A stretch of 64,000 nucleotides of DNA from an uncultured Gammaproteobacteria bacterium (lineage in GTDB: Bacteria; Pseudomonadota; Gammaproteobacteria; UBA4575): contig OX638335.1 in NCBI GenBank assembly GCA_951812785.1, positions 647,501 through 711,500 on the forward strand, read 5' to 3'. Made by a program: the position numbers and the translations under genes. Shown piece after piece: positions 20,776 through 31,323 of the stretch (position 1 is the stretch's first letter; every line of letters starts with the position of its first letter). The notes under the pieces were generated by a model that saw only the letters and a list, made by a program, of their open reading frames with translations, made no database searches and was not told the origin of the DNA.

Positions 20776-21243
20776 ATGAGTTTATTTGGATTCGTTAAAA
20801 ATATCGGCAGAAAAATATTTAATAAAGACGACGAAGCTGCTGAAGAAATTAAGAACTATGTAGAAGGGAATAACCTAGAAGTCACTTTTGATGATGGCAT
20901 AGTGGGGTTGTGCGGAGATTGTAATTCTAGTGAGGCATTTCAAAAAGCAGTACTCATGGCTGGGAATGTAAAAGGTGTTGTTGATGTTCACATAAATGGC
21001 TTAAAGGTTGTTCAGAATGGGCAAGAGACACCTATGAGTACAGCAGGCGACAACCAATCTATGCCAAATGATGGAACCAAGGTTGAGTACTATACGATTG
21101 TATCAGGCGATTCATTGAGTAAGCTTGCCAAGCATTATTACGGTAATGCTATGGACTATCCTAAGATCTTTGAAGCTAATAGAGAAGTGATTGAAGACCC
21201 GGATAAGATTTATCCTAGGCAAAAAATCAGAATTCCATTGTAG
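20776..21243 (+). CDS. kbp: BON-LysM protein, potassium-binding Kbp/YgaU type
   Basis: 155 residues. A BON domain (about 20-85) is followed by a LysM domain (about 104-155: YYTIVSGDSLSKLAKHYYGN, ending PRQKIRIPL). There is no signal peptide, as in E. coli Kbp, a cytoplasmic K+ sensor. The ribosome-binding site AGGAGAGGG lies just before the ATG. Length matches the family (about 149). It is followed 9 bp later by a DUF937 gene, probably co-transcribed. Confidence 0.9.
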   Translation: MSLFGFVKNIGRKIFNKDDEAAEEIKNYVEGNNLEVTFDDGIVGLCGDCNSSEAFQKAVLMAGNVKGVVDVHINGLKVVQNGQETPMSTAGDNQSMPNDGTKVEYYTIVSGDSLSKLAKHYYGNAMDYPKIFEANREVIEDPDKIYPRQKIRIPL

Positions 21244-21252
21244 GGATCAATT

Positions 21253-21807
21253 ATGAATTTATTAAAGACTATTTTAGAAGCCCAAGGTGGCAATACGGTA
21301 AATCAGCTTGCTAGCCAATTTGGTTTGAGTGGAAATCAAGCTAACTCTGCCTTAGCTCAACTAATACCAATGTTGGCAGGTGGTGTTAAAAAGAATGTGC
21401 AAAAAGGTGGATTAGACTCGTTGATCTCAGCACTTAATAAGGGGAAACATAGTCAGTACTTGGATAACCCATCACAATTAGGAAATTCATCGACGTTATC
21501 TGATGGCAATGCCATTTTAGGGCACCTGCTTAGGAATAAAGAGGTGAGTCGTCAAGTGGCAGGGCATGCAGCACAAAATACTGGTATTGATTCTGGTATT
21601 TTAAAGAAGATGTTACCTATTGTAGCTACGATGGTTATGGGAGGAATGAGTAAGCAGTCCGGTGCTGGTGATGCATTGGGTTCGCTACTAGGCGGTAGTA
21701 GTCAATCTCGACAATCGTCTAGCCTGGAAAGTATGCTGACTTCATTTCTTGACCAAGATGGTGACGGCAGTGTTGTAGATGACTTAATGAGCAAATTTCT
21801 CAAATAA
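21253..21807 (+). CDS. DUF937 family protein
   Basis: 184 residues. The N-terminal part (QLASQFGLSGNQANSALAQL, then IPMLAGGVKKN) and the Gly-rich C-terminus ending FLDQDGDGSVVDDLMSKFLK are typical of DUF937 proteins. The DxDxDG stretch resembles a Ca-binding loop. The function of the family is not established. Second gene after kbp. Confidence 0.8.
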   Translation: MNLLKTILEAQGGNTVNQLASQFGLSGNQANSALAQLIPMLAGGVKKNVQKGGLDSLISALNKGKHSQYLDNPSQLGNSSTLSDGNAILGHLLRNKEVSRQVAGHAAQNTGIDSGILKKMLPIVATMVMGGMSKQSGAGDALGSLLGGSSQSRQSSSLESMLTSFLDQDGDGSVVDDLMSKFLK

Positions 21808-21822
21808 GTTTAGATATGGTTT

Positions 21823-22509
21823 TTAGTTAGGAGCAATGCATTCAGAGATATTCTGAATGCATTGCTCCATTTCTTGTTGATTGATTTCGTTACGTTCAAA
21901 CAGAGAGTTGCACAGATTTGCTGCAGCAATTGTTTCACTGGATTTGTTCTGAAATAGAGTTAAAGCCTCTCCGCCTTTGTTGGCTATATCTTTAATAACA
22001 GTTGGGCTTAACATCCCTGCTGTCTCTAGCACATAACACTGTGCAATATTATGTATTGCGCTAAGTAATTTAGGACCAATAAATTGTGGCGGTATATTGC
22101 CACTGTTCAAGGTTAATAATCTTTCTGCTGTTTCAGTGTAGAAATCTAAAAAGTTATTATTTTTCCTGAACATCATAAACGCATTATGCACCTTTGTTTT
22201 TGCGATCAATCTATTCGGATTGTGTTTGTCATACTGCATCCAGACTTCTCGTCCTAATGAATAAGAGTCTTGTGGTAAATTAAAATTTTCAGGTGAGAAT
22301 ATTAAGAAATCAGCATCACACCATATGACTGTTTGATAATTATCTTTCAGCTTGCTCTGTAGTAATTTCAGGCGCGCAAGGTCAGTGGCTATTACCCGTT
22401 GCGCCTGAGTTTTCTTGAATAACAATTCTGGAATATAATTAAATAGTTCATCACCAATATATTGATAATTAAACTGATTTAATTCAGCCCAATGTTTTAC
22501 TGAATCCAT
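21823..22509 (-). CDS. Putative glycosyltransferase with DxD motif
   Basis: 228 residues. TVIWCDADFLIFSPENF contains a DxD-type motif (D-A-D) that would bind the metal and sugar nucleotide. Flanking pieces (QRVIATDLARLKLLQSKLK, then AFMMFRKNNNFLDFY and FIGPKLLSAI) fit small sugar-binding-region glycosyltransferases. The start (MDSVKHWAELNQFNYQYIGD) lies unusually close to the catalytic region, so an N-terminal strand may be lost. Stand-alone gene, convergent with DUF937. Substrate unknown. Confidence 0.55.
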   Translation of the reverse strand: MDSVKHWAELNQFNYQYIGDELFNYIPELLFKKTQAQRVIATDLARLKLLQSKLKDNYQTVIWCDADFLIFSPENFNLPQDSYSLGREVWMQYDKHNPNRLIAKTKVHNAFMMFRKNNNFLDFYTETAERLLTLNSGNIPPQFIGPKLLSAIHNIAQCYVLETAGMLSPTVIKDIANKGGEALTLFQNKSSETIAAANLCNSLFERNEINQQEMEQCIQNISECIAPN

Positions 22510-22576
22510 ACACGTCTCTAACCATGCATGTGGCAGCGGTTGTCAATGAGATTGAATGACTAATGTGTTCGACATA

Positions 22577-23578
22577 TTATTTATCGAATAGCATGTCAAA
22601 AAATATAGCACGCTTGCCGGGAGTGATATCTCGATCTACGCGGTATTCAGCATGCTGCTCAAATGGTGCATCAGGTGTGATCCAAATACTCCATAAACCA
22701 CGTGCTTCATTCGGTAGTAATGAGTAACGCGTATCAATGACACGTGCTGGATTATGTGGATCAACAGAAACATAGCCTTGTGAAAACCAGTTGAATCTTT
22801 TTAAATCTATCGCTTGTTGCGAATTCATATTTAACCAAGGGAAATCTCGTTTCACATTAAGCTTGGGAGTTAACTTTCCGGGGAAAACTTTAGTTTCCCA
22901 GCCGATTCTTACCCCATTGATATAAAAGCCTTGGTCCGTTTCATAAATTACTCGCCACAGTATTAAATTACCTAGCGTCGGTTTTGCATTCAGCCTTATT
23001 GGTGTATGGCCACGCTCTGTTGCTAGTTGCCAACCAATGTCACTGGCACGTTGATTTTGGTAAAGACCGATGAATTGATAAATAACAACCCAAAGAAATC
23101 CTATTAATGCAAATCTGGGATTCTTTCTGACTGCCGCAATAATGATTAATATTAATAGAGGTAAAGTTAGAATTGGATCAATAATAGAAACGCTATCCCA
23201 AGAAAATCGATGATTAGTAAATGGCCATAACAACTGCGTACCATAGCTAGTGCAAGTATCGAGTAATCCATGGGTCGCATAACCTAATGTGCAATAAAGA
23301 TAAGTTTGTTTAAACGATAGTTGCGCGCGTCTAGCAATAATATAGTGAAGAACACTCGCGCAAAGTAAGCCGCCGACCGGTATGAATACTAATGAATGAG
23401 TAAACTGACGGTGAAATTCTAAGAATAGTAATGGATCGGTGCTTGAGCGTATGAATGCGTCAAGGTCAGGTGCCATTCCTGATAGAAAACCAAGAATTCC
23501 TACGATGAATACATGAGCTTTGTTACTGAATGACTGCGGCAAGCTTGCTCCTAGCGCGCCTTGTGTGAGTGGATCCAT
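22577..23578 (-). CDS. Membrane-bound metal-dependent hydrolase, YdjM family
   Basis: 333 residues. The start MDPLTQGALGASLPQSF, the motif APDLDAF and the HRQFTHSLVFIP segment are hallmarks of the YdjM/DUF457 family, with His and Asp residues that could bind metal. About four membrane segments occupy the first half, followed by a soluble C-terminal part. The exact reaction is unknown for most members; in E. coli ydjM is SOS-regulated. Single gene. Confidence 0.85.
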   Translation of the reverse strand: MDPLTQGALGASLPQSFSNKAHVFIVGILGFLSGMAPDLDAFIRSSTDPLLFLEFHRQFTHSLVFIPVGGLLCASVLHYIIARRAQLSFKQTYLYCTLGYATHGLLDTCTSYGTQLLWPFTNHRFSWDSVSIIDPILTLPLLILIIIAAVRKNPRFALIGFLWVVIYQFIGLYQNQRASDIGWQLATERGHTPIRLNAKPTLGNLILWRVIYETDQGFYINGVRIGWETKVFPGKLTPKLNVKRDFPWLNMNSQQAIDLKRFNWFSQGYVSVDPHNPARVIDTRYSLLPNEARGLWSIWITPDAPFEQHAEYRVDRDITPGKRAIFFDMLFDK

Positions 23579-23855
23579 AATGTATTTATCTTAAATATTC
23601 TTGTGATGTAGCCAGGTCAGATTTATTTAAGTAGTTTGCTATAAAAATGCATTCACTTGTAGGTTTTATTGACTGTTCGCCTTGATTCGTCACTATATGA
23701 ATTATTAGTATTGATAGATGCAATATGTAGCGGAAGCACAAAAGAAATAACTATTGCAGTTAAAGAAATAAAATTGCGTTTTACACGCTACGCAAGCAGC
23801 AAGTAAGTCAAGCTATATTCAGCATGTGAATAGGCATTGTAAAACGGGATAGTTG

Positions 23856-24608
23856 TTATCCTTGGTCGTGTATCTCACAAGGTGCACGTAATTCTTCAGG
23901 CGTATTCTCAGGGCATACACCACAGTCTTCATTGCCCGGTACGGCAAAATCAATCTTCTTTGGATAAGGCAAATCCAGGTTGTTCATTATCTCTACAAAA
24001 TCTTCCATAGGCTTGTTGTTGCCCAACCGAGGATTACGCTGTTTCTCTTGTAATACACTCGAGACTAATCGACCTGAATAATCGTGACCTGGATATACAA
24101 TAGTATCATCAGGCAAGGAAAATATTTTCTCATGGATGCTTTTGTATAACGTCGTAGCATCACCTGATTGAAAATCAGTTCGACCGCAGGCTTCAATTAA
24201 CAAGGCATCTCCAGTAAATATCATCTGTTGTGTGCCGTTATCAAGTAAGTAGGCAAAATGGTGGTCTGTATGTCCTGGTGTGAAAAGAGGGTGCAATGAG
24301 ATATTACCAATCTTAATAACTTCACCTTCTTTTGCCCCAATGTCCATACAAGGTAATTCGCATATACCTGGATAGATTATTTTACTTTTTGTTAATGCTT
24401 TCAATTTAACCGCGGCAGTTAAATGATCTGCATGAATATGTGTATCAATGGTGTAGTTGAGTGTTAAGCCTAACTTGTTTATTACTTCCAAATCACGATC
24501 TGTAGTTTCTACAACAGTATCAATGAGTGCGCAGTGGCCTGTTTCTTCACAACCTAGCAAATAAGTATAAGTGCTAGAGGTAGATTCAAAAAGTTGTCGA
24601 AAAATCAT
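23856..24608 (-). CDS. MBL-fold hydrolase, ETHE1-like persulfide dioxygenase
   Basis: 250 residues. Metallo-beta-lactamase motifs occur in order: THIHADHL (motif 2), HPLFTPGHTDHH (motif 3), MIFTGDALLIEACGRTDFQS (motif 4) and VYPGHDY (motif 5). The GRTDFQSG segment after the metal-binding Asp and the single iron site are typical of ETHE1 enzymes, which oxidise glutathione persulfide to sulfite. The C-terminus has a Cys pair (NEDCGVCPENTP) that might bind metal or persulfide. This points to sulfide detoxification; a SulP anion transporter gene lies nearby. Confidence 0.82.
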   Translation of the reverse strand: MIFRQLFESTSSTYTYLLGCEETGHCALIDTVVETTDRDLEVINKLGLTLNYTIDTHIHADHLTAAVKLKALTKSKIIYPGICELPCMDIGAKEGEVIKIGNISLHPLFTPGHTDHHFAYLLDNGTQQMIFTGDALLIEACGRTDFQSGDATTLYKSIHEKIFSLPDDTIVYPGHDYSGRLVSSVLQEKQRNPRLGNNKPMEDFVEIMNNLDLPYPKKIDFAVPGNEDCGVCPENTPEELRAPCEIHDQG

Positions 24609-24701
24609 AGGAATTCTAGTCGTTGAGCTGGTTCCATTTATACCATAATAATTAGTTGAATTTCGATATGCCAGCCATGCTAAAAAAGAAAATAGGACTG
24701 A

Positions 24702-25439
24702 TTAATAGGTCGTAGATAAATAAACCGTATTTGTGGATTCCTCTTTGGTATAAGGATTGGGGAAGTTAATAATATGTGTTTGAGTAGAGTGAAATACAGA
24801 ATTTTATAATGCTACAAAATTTTGATCTGGTAATTCATTTGACCATAAACCAAATATCCCTTCGGAATATAATTTTCCAGCTAAGCTTTCAAGTCCGGCC
24901 TTGGTGTAGAAAGCGCTATTATTTTCATTAAGTAAATGGCTGGGAGAATGATCTATATCTAATAATACAGCATGGGCTAATTGATCTGGTTGATCATGAT
25001 CAAATCCGCAATTATGTGAGCCCGCTAATTGATAAAAATCAGCATAAGTTAGTTTGCAGTGCAAGTCATTAATAAGTGTTTCAGCTAGTGGCACTAGCTT
25101 CTGTTGATGCCAATTAATAACAGGCAACATAACATCAATAACGTTTAGTGAATTCACTGAAGGGTTTTCTAATACTGCTGCTGCGGTATAGCCGAGACCT
25201 AATCCACCGACAACAATATCTAATTTTTCATTATGGCCAAATACATCTTGAACTTGTTTAAGACCAAGACGTGATAGTTGGATTTCAGCTTCTGTGAATA
25301 AACTAGACATTAAAAATTCTTCACCTAGTTTGACCTCATAGATGATCACGTCATTTAATCTAGGTTCGGATCTACGTCTAAGACTAATATCTCCTAGAGG
25401 AGTTTGTTGGAAATCAATTTCTTCAAAAACTGGCTGCAT
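24702..25439 (-). pseudogene. Spermidine-synthase-like methyltransferase, in-frame ochre stop
   Basis: The open frame (25439-24804, 211 residues) has a Rossmann motif (KLDIVVGGLGLGYTAAAVL, then LNVIDVMLPVINWH) and ends LWSNELPDQNFVAL. The TAA at 24804 is followed in the same frame by a family-like end (NSVFHSTQTHIINFPNPYTK, then STNTVYLSTTY) up to TAA at 24702. A TTA to TAA change would explain it. The gene abuts ybiT (its ATG shares the base at 25439). Real substrates of this family are mostly unknown. Confidence 0.75.
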
Positions 25440-27049
25440 TAAAAGCTTATAGCTCTAGCATCATTTTGTTGACTAACTAAATACTCTTCATAATTGCCCT
25501 GGAAATCGATAAGTTTTTTATCTTTTATTTCAATCACACGCGTTGCGAGTGATGATACAAATTCGCGGTCATGACTAACAAATATCAAGGTTCCTTCATA
25601 GTGCTCTAAAGCAAGGTTTAACGCTTCAATAGCTTCCATGTCCAGGTGGTTAGTAGGCTCATCCATAATAAGCGCATTGGTTTCGCCCATCATTAATTTT
25701 CCAAATAACAAACGATTTTTTTCTCCACCAGAGCAAACTGCAACTTTCTTTTTGAAATCATCTGATGAGAATAATAATCGACCTAGTGTACCGCGTACGA
25801 TTTCATCATCATGTTTAGGTTTACGCCACTGGCTCATCCAATCAAACAAAGTTAACTCGTTATCGAATTCGGCACTACTGTCTTGAGGGCAGTAGCCTAG
25901 CGTTGCATTTTCAGACCACTTTATTGTGCTCTGATTAGCGTCGATCTGATTAACCAAACAACGTAGGAAAGTAGTTTTACCTGTACCATTTTCACCAATA
26001 ACTGCAAGTCGGCTGCCGGCTTCTAAAATAAGGTTGCCGCCAGAGAATAGTGTTTCATTGTCAAACCCGTGTGATATATCTTCAATTATTAATGCTTGGC
26101 GATGTAACTTTTTAGCTTGGCTAAAGCGTATAAATGGGCTAACGCGGCTTGAAGGTTTGATATCTTCAAGTTTAATTTTATCTATTTGTTTAGCGCGTGA
26201 TGTTGCTTGCTTAGCTTTAGATGCGTTAGCAGAAAAACGGCTAACAAATTGTTGAAGGTCTGCAATCTGTGCTTTCTTTTTGGCGTTCTGTGATTGTGCG
26301 CGTTCACGTACCGCCGTTGATGCAATCATGAAATCATCATAATTGCCTGGATAAACACGTAACTCGCCAAAGTCCATATCTGCCATATGCGTACATACAG
26401 CATTAAGGAAATGTCGGTCATGAGAAATAATCACCATGGTACTTTTGCGATCATTGAGTACGGCTTCTAACCAGCGAATTGTATTGATGTCCAGGTTGTT
26501 GGTGGGTTCATCTAATAACAATATATCTGGATCTGCGAACAGTGCTTGAGCTAGCAATACTCTTAATTTCCAGCCTGGAGCAACTTCGCTCATCAGACCA
26601 AAATGTAGCGCTTCTGCAATACCAGCACTCATTAATAATTCACCCGCTCGACTTTCAGCACTATAACCATCTAACTCCGCGAATTGTATTTCCAAGTCGG
26701 CGACTTTCATGCCGTCTTCATCAGACATTTCTGGTAACGAATAAATGCGCTCTCGTTCTTGCTTGATTTCCCATAAGGTGGCGTGACCCATAATGACGGT
26801 ATCGATAACGCTAAATTCTTCAAATGCAAATTGATCTTGGTGTAATTGACCAACACGTTCGTTAGGAGTAATTGAAACGTTGCCAGAAGAGGGTGCTAGG
26901 CTGCCATCAAGAATTTTCATGAAAGTTGATTTGCCGCAACCATTGGCTCCTATCAGACCATAGCGATTACCTTCGCCAAATTTGACTGAAATATTTTCAA
27001 ATAATGGCTTAGCGCCGAACTGCATGGTGATATTTGCGGTAGTGATCAA
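25439..27049 (-). CDS. ybiT: ABC-F ATPase YbiT
   Basis: 536 residues, close to the E. coli protein (530). Two ABC cassettes: Walker [10 protein letters not shown] and GENGTGKTT; Walker [13 protein letters not shown] and [12 protein letters not shown]; signatures [15 protein letters not shown] and [14 protein letters not shown]; with the linker (P-site tRNA interaction motif) around residues 240-320. ABC-F proteins regulate or rescue translating ribosomes. Intact, unlike the YheS-like paralogue at 17779-19700. Confidence 0.92.
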   Translation of the reverse strand: MITTANITMQFGAKPLFENISVKFGEGNRYGLIGANGCGKSTFMKILDGSLAPSSGNVSITPNERVGQLHQDQFAFEEFSVIDTVIMGHATLWEIKQERERIYSLPEMSDEDGMKVADLEIQFAELDGYSAESRAGELLMSAGIAEALHFGLMSEVAPGWKLRVLLAQALFADPDILLLDEPTNNLDINTIRWLEAVLNDRKSTMVIISHDRHFLNAVCTHMADMDFGELRVYPGNYDDFMIASTAVRERAQSQNAKKKAQIADLQQFVSRFSANASKAKQATSRAKQIDKIKLEDIKPSSRVSPFIRFSQAKKLHRQALIIEDISHGFDNETLFSGGNLILEAGSRLAVIGENGTGKTTFLRCLVNQIDANQSTIKWSENATLGYCPQDSSAEFDNELTLFDWMSQWRKPKHDDEIVRGTLGRLLFSSDDFKKKVAVCSGGEKNRLLFGKLMMGETNALIMDEPTNHLDMEAIEALNLALEHYEGTLIFVSHDREFVSSLATRVIEIKDKKLIDFQGNYEEYLVSQQNDARAISF

Positions 27050-27182
27050 AACGGTATTCCTGAAGAGGTAAAAATGATATCCAATAAAGTGGCGGTACTA
27101 TAAGGAGTTGTTGTATCGACGTCGAGTAAATTTGTACTTAGTTTCGAGCAAAACTAGTTTGAAACTGAGTACATAACTTCGG

Positions 27183-28713
27183 TTAAGCTATTTGGTCATC
27201 AGCTACATGATAATGTGGGTCTTCTAGTACATTTACTTCTACTAAATCTCCAGCCTTAGTAAGTAACTGGCGGCACTCAATACTTAAGTGACGCAGATGT
27301 AACTTTTTGCCTGCTTTTATATACCTTTCCGCTAATGTGTCTATCGCTTCAATGGCTGAGTGATCTGCGACGCGAGAGTTTTGAAACTCGATAATCACGT
27401 CATCAGGGTCATTATCAGGATTAAACAATTCCAGGAAGTTTTTAACAGATCCAAAAAATAATGGTCCATTAAGTTCATGTATGCGCGAGCCTTTTTCATC
27501 ATCATACAGTACTAATGTGAATATGCTTAGCATTTTCCCAGGCAAAAGCTAATGCTGAAACAATAACGCCAACTACAACGGCAACGGCTAAATCTGTAAA
27601 TACGGTAACAGCCGATATTAGAGCTAATACAAATGCATCAGTTATAGGAATTTTTCGAATAATTCGCAAGCTGGACCACTCAAAAGTAGCAAATACCACA
27701 ATAAACATGACGCCTACTAAGGCTGCCATGGGGATTTGTTCAATCAATGATGATGCAAATAATATAAATATTAATAAAAATACCGCAGCAGCCACTCCAG
27801 ATAAGCGCTGACGTCCACCTGAATTTACATTAATCATACTTTGTCCAATCATGGCGCACCCGCCCATGCCACCAAAAGATCCTGTAACAGTATTAGCAAT
27901 ACCTTGGCCAAAACATTCGCGATTGCCTCTTCCTCGTGTATTGGTGACCTCATCAACCAGGGTAAGCGTGAGTAGAGATTCAATGAGTCCTATAGCGGCT
28001 AAAATGAACGCATAAGGCAGAATGATGATTAATGTCTCAAGAGTAAAAGGTACTGCAGGAATATGAAAGGAGGGTAACCCGCCTTCAATGCTGGCTAAAT
28101 CGCCCACGGTGGTTGTGTTTAAATCCAGACCAATGACCAACAAGCTAACGACAATAATGGCAGCAAGTGCGGCAGGAAAGCTGCCAGTTAGTTTTGGTAG
28201 GAATTGAATAATAAGGATGGTGAGTAATATTAGGCTGGAGAAGATCATCAATGCGTCGCCACTTAACCACTGTTTAATGCCTTCTGAATCTGAAATTTGA
28301 AAATGTTGTAACTGCGCTAAAAATATAACAATGGCTAATCCATTAACAAAGCCCAGCATGACCGGGTGTGGCACGATACGAATAAATTTTCCTAATCTTA
28401 ATGCGCCGGCTAACATTTGAAATAGTCCTGTAATAACTACCGCCGCAAATAAATATTCAACGCCATGTTGCGCGACTAATGCGACCATGACCACAGCCAT
28501 AGCACCAGTCGCACCAGAGATCATTCCTGGACGACCGCCAAATATGGCGGCGAGAAGCCCGACCATAAAGGCTGCATATAACCCTACTAAAGGCTCCACT
28601 CCTGCCACAAATGCGAATGCCACGGCTTCTGGCACCAAAGCCAGAGCAACGGTTAAACCGGAAAGAATTTCATTTTTAAAGCAAGCGCTACTAGCGCAAC
28701 CAAGTTTAAACAT
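27183..28713 (-). pseudogene. SulP-family anion transporter with STAS domain, one frameshift
   Basis: The first frame (28713-27502, 403 residues) has ten or more membrane segments and SulP signatures ([51 protein letters not shown]). It ends at [12 protein letters not shown]. The second frame (27545-27183) supplies the linker and cytoplasmic STAS domain ([20 protein letters not shown], then VIIEFQNSRVADHSAIEAID). One base must be gained or lost near 27515 to join them. SulP proteins import sulfate or bicarbonate. The membrane part alone might still be made. Divergent from dbpA with an 85-bp gap. Confidence 0.85.
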
Positions 28714-28889
28714 TGGGAACCTATTTTGTGGGAGATTAACTGCGTGAAAAGGCGCAGTCTATATCAGAAAACTCTTATATAAGACATACTAGTGCATCTA
28801 TGCTGTTTACTAGCGTTATGCTGTTAAAATTAACATGCTCTGCACAACAAGCGATTAAGAAACAATCAACTGAACAGGTTATACGACAC

Positions 28890-30272
28890 GTGACTTCCAC
28901 AAACTTTTCATCTCTTTCTATAAGTGCTGAGCTGGCAGCTAATATAAAGTCTCTGGATTACCAGACGATGACTGAAATACAAGCTCAAAGCTTGCCTGAC
29001 ATTCTAAAAGGTAAAGATCTATTAGCTCAGGCTAAAACAGGGAGTGGAAAAACAGCTGCATTTGCCATTGGGTTGTTGAGCAATTTGGATACTCAATTAT
29101 TCATGACTCAATCATTAGTGTTATGTCCAACCCGAGAGTTGGCGGATCAGGTAACTAAAGAAATACGTCAGTTAGCGCGCGCTATTCCTAATACAAATAT
29201 CTTAACTCTATGCGGCGGTAAACCTCTTGGACCTCAGTTGTCGTCACTTGAAAGGAATCCCCATATAGTTGTAGGTACACCAGGGCGTATTCTTAAACAT
29301 TTAAACATGGGTACATTACTTTTAAGCGGACTTAAAATATTAGTGTTAGATGAGGCTGACCAAATGCTCAGCCTTGGTTTTCAAGAAGATATTATGAAGA
29401 TCATCAAACAAACACCACGCAAAAGACAAACATTATTGTTTTCTGCCACTTATCCTGATGAGATCAAGCAAATCAGTGAATCTATTCAGATAGATCCCAT
29501 TGATGTGCGTGTCGAAAGTTTGCATAACAATAAAAAGATAAAACAAATCTTCTATGAAATACAAAAAAGCAGCCGAACAAAAACACTGGTGTCCTTGCTA
29601 CAGCATTACCGCCCAGAATCTAGCGTGGTGTTTTGCAATCGAAAACAGCAATGCCAGGAATTAGCCAACGACTTGTGGAGCCAAGGGTTTCACGTGCTGG
29701 CATTGCATGGTGACCTTGAGCAGAAACAACGTGATCAAGTATTAGTTCAAGTAATGAATAAAAGTACTTCCATCTTAGTTGCAACGGATGTAGCAGCACG
29801 AGGTTTAGATATTAAAGACTTAGACGCAGTAATAAATTTTGAATTGGCATTTGATCCTGAAATTCATATACATCGTATTGGCCGGACTGGTCGTGCAGGC
29901 AAAGATGGCCTGGCAGTGAGTTTGTTTATGCAAAGTGAAGCTCATCGTATTAAAGCGATAGAGGAATTCCAGCAATCCGACATAGCGATTCACTCAGCAG
30001 CATCACTTAAAGCACGCGAACACTTCAAGTTGATTCCCCCGATGGTATCTCTTTGTATTAGTGGAGGGCGCAAAGATAAAGTACGTGCTGGCGATATTCT
30101 TGGCGCATTAACTTCTACTACTGATTTGCCTGGCAAACAAATTGGTAAGATCAATATTTTTGATCATTTTTCTTATGTAGCGGTCGATAGATCTATCGCT
30201 AAGCAGGCATTAAAGATTTTGACAGATGGAAAAATAAAAGGACGTAAATTTAAAGTGCGTAAAATCCGATAG
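28890..30272 (+). CDS. dbpA: ATP-dependent RNA helicase DbpA
   Basis: 460 residues from a GTG at 28890 (E. coli DbpA has 457). The frame is open upstream to 28800, but the extra 30 residues are unlike the family. Motifs: Q motif (YQTMTEIQAQSLPDIL), AKTGSGKT, PTRELADQ, LDEADQML, SATYP, RGLDIKDLDAVINFE and HRIGRTGRAG. The C-terminal DbpA-type RNA-binding domain (SGGRKDKVRAGDILGALTS, ending KGRKFKVRKI) recognises hairpin 92 of 23S rRNA. Role: late assembly of the 50S subunit. Confidence 0.93.
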   Translation: MTSTNFSSLSISAELAANIKSLDYQTMTEIQAQSLPDILKGKDLLAQAKTGSGKTAAFAIGLLSNLDTQLFMTQSLVLCPTRELADQVTKEIRQLARAIPNTNILTLCGGKPLGPQLSSLERNPHIVVGTPGRILKHLNMGTLLLSGLKILVLDEADQMLSLGFQEDIMKIIKQTPRKRQTLLFSATYPDEIKQISESIQIDPIDVRVESLHNNKKIKQIFYEIQKSSRTKTLVSLLQHYRPESSVVFCNRKQQCQELANDLWSQGFHVLALHGDLEQKQRDQVLVQVMNKSTSILVATDVAARGLDIKDLDAVINFELAFDPEIHIHRIGRTGRAGKDGLAVSLFMQSEAHRIKAIEEFQQSDIAIHSAASLKAREHFKLIPPMVSLCISGGRKDKVRAGDILGALTSTTDLPGKQIGKINIFDHFSYVAVDRSIAKQALKILTDGKIKGRKFKVRKIR

Positions 30273-30304
30273 ATTATTCACTTAATTTTTCTAATCAAGC
30301 AATA

Positions 30305-31018
30305 ATGAGTCATTTAAAAGCTAACAAAATATCGACAACGCAACTGCTTATACAGGATGTTGCTGTTGAGCTGATGCGCAAGAATGTTAAAAACATTAAT
30401 CTAAGAATTACTCAACCCGAAGGGCAGGTGAGAGTGTCAGCACCTAAACGAATGCCGATTGACCTAATATATGCATTTATCAACTCCAAATATGATTGGA
30501 TAGTACTTCAGCAAAAAATATTACAAGCATATGTTAATGAAAATTCGATTAAATACGAAGCTGGAGAAAAACATTTCTACTTGGGTGAGCAATACGAATT
30601 GCAAGTAACCGAATCAAATTTAAAGCCCAAAGTAATTTGGAATGAGCAAGTACTAGAGCTGTATATCAAAGCTGAAGCGACATCTGAACAACGACAATCT
30701 GTTATGGAATCTTGGTATAGAAGTGAATTAAAGAATAGCATACTAATCCTGATTAAGAAGTATGAACACTTGATGTGCTTACAAGTGCCAAAGTTTGGCG
30801 TAAAGAAAATGAAAACCAGGTGGGGCACATGTAACCCAAAAGCTAAAAGGATCTGGCTAAATTTAGAATTAATTAAAAAACCAATCGAATGTCTTGAATA
30901 CGTAGTGTTGCATGAAATGACTCATTTCCTTGAGCCTAAACATAATCAGCGGTTGTATGATTTTGTTACTGAATATATGCCAGAGTGGAAAGCAGCAGAA
31001 AAGTTATCTCAGAGATAA
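30305..31018 (+). CDS. YgjP-like zinc metallopeptidase
   Basis: 237 residues. The C-terminal zinc site is VVLHEMTHFLEPKHNQRLYD (HExxH plus a downstream His), preceded by MKTRWGTCNPKAKRIWLNLE, the typical YgjP/DUF45 block. It lies 32 bp after dbpA with no strong ribosome-binding site, so it may be translated from the dbpA transcript. Substrate unknown. Confidence 0.88.
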   Translation: MSHLKANKISTTQLLIQDVAVELMRKNVKNINLRITQPEGQVRVSAPKRMPIDLIYAFINSKYDWIVLQQKILQAYVNENSIKYEAGEKHFYLGEQYELQVTESNLKPKVIWNEQVLELYIKAEATSEQRQSVMESWYRSELKNSILILIKKYEHLMCLQVPKFGVKKMKTRWGTCNPKAKRIWLNLELIKKPIECLEYVVLHEMTHFLEPKHNQRLYDFVTEYMPEWKAAEKLSQR

Positions 31019-31020
31019 AT

Positions 31021-31051
31021 AGGCAAGACAAAGTATTGCTTTGTCTTGCCT
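31021..31051. terminator. Perfect 13-bp inverted repeat between convergent genes
   Basis: AGGCAAGACAAAG, loop TATTG, CTTTGTCTTGCCT. It sits 2 bp after the ygjP-like stop and in front of a minus-strand gene remnant, the usual place for a bidirectional terminator. It is AT-rich downstream but lacks a strict T-run. Confidence 0.65.
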
Positions 31052-31066
31052 GAAATAGATAATATT

Positions 31067-31180
31067 TTAACTCCTAGAACTTTGCTGTCTACGGTTACCT
31101 GAACGATTCTGGTTGTTGCCACGACCGCTATAGGGTAAAGAAGATGGCGAGCGATTACGTTTTGATGAAGACTTATTACG
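31067..31180 (-). pseudogene. DEAD-box helicase (RhlE-like) C-terminal tail
   Basis: The minus strand encodes RNKSSSKRNRSPSSLPYSGR and GNNQNRSGNRRQQSSRS before TAA at 31067. Such Arg/Ser/Gly/Asn-rich tails end RhlE-type RNA helicases. The frame is cut at 31180 by the 75-bp IS481-derived element; no helicase core is present. Confidence 0.5.
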
Positions 31181-31255
31181 TGTAGTAGCTCAAATCTAAA
31201 CTGACAGACCCCTACCAATAACCGGTAACTGTACGATCAGGTCTGAGCTACTACA
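31181..31255. mobile_element. 75-bp miniature element derived from the IS481 left end
   Basis: It begins TGTAGTAGCTCAAATCTAAA and ends GGTCTGAGCTACTACA, so both ends are the IS481-type terminal sequence in inverted orientation. On the minus strand it matches the first 70 bases or so of copies A and B (positions from 9699 and 15482) with few differences. The last 14 bases complete a second inverted end that the full copies have only in part (GATGTGAGCTAAATTC). No coding capacity. Confidence 0.85.
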
Positions 31256-31323
31256 GATAAATCTAAAAACTAATCAAGCTTTCTTTGTCGCCTTAGGTTG
31301 GGTGGGTAACCACATATAGCGAT

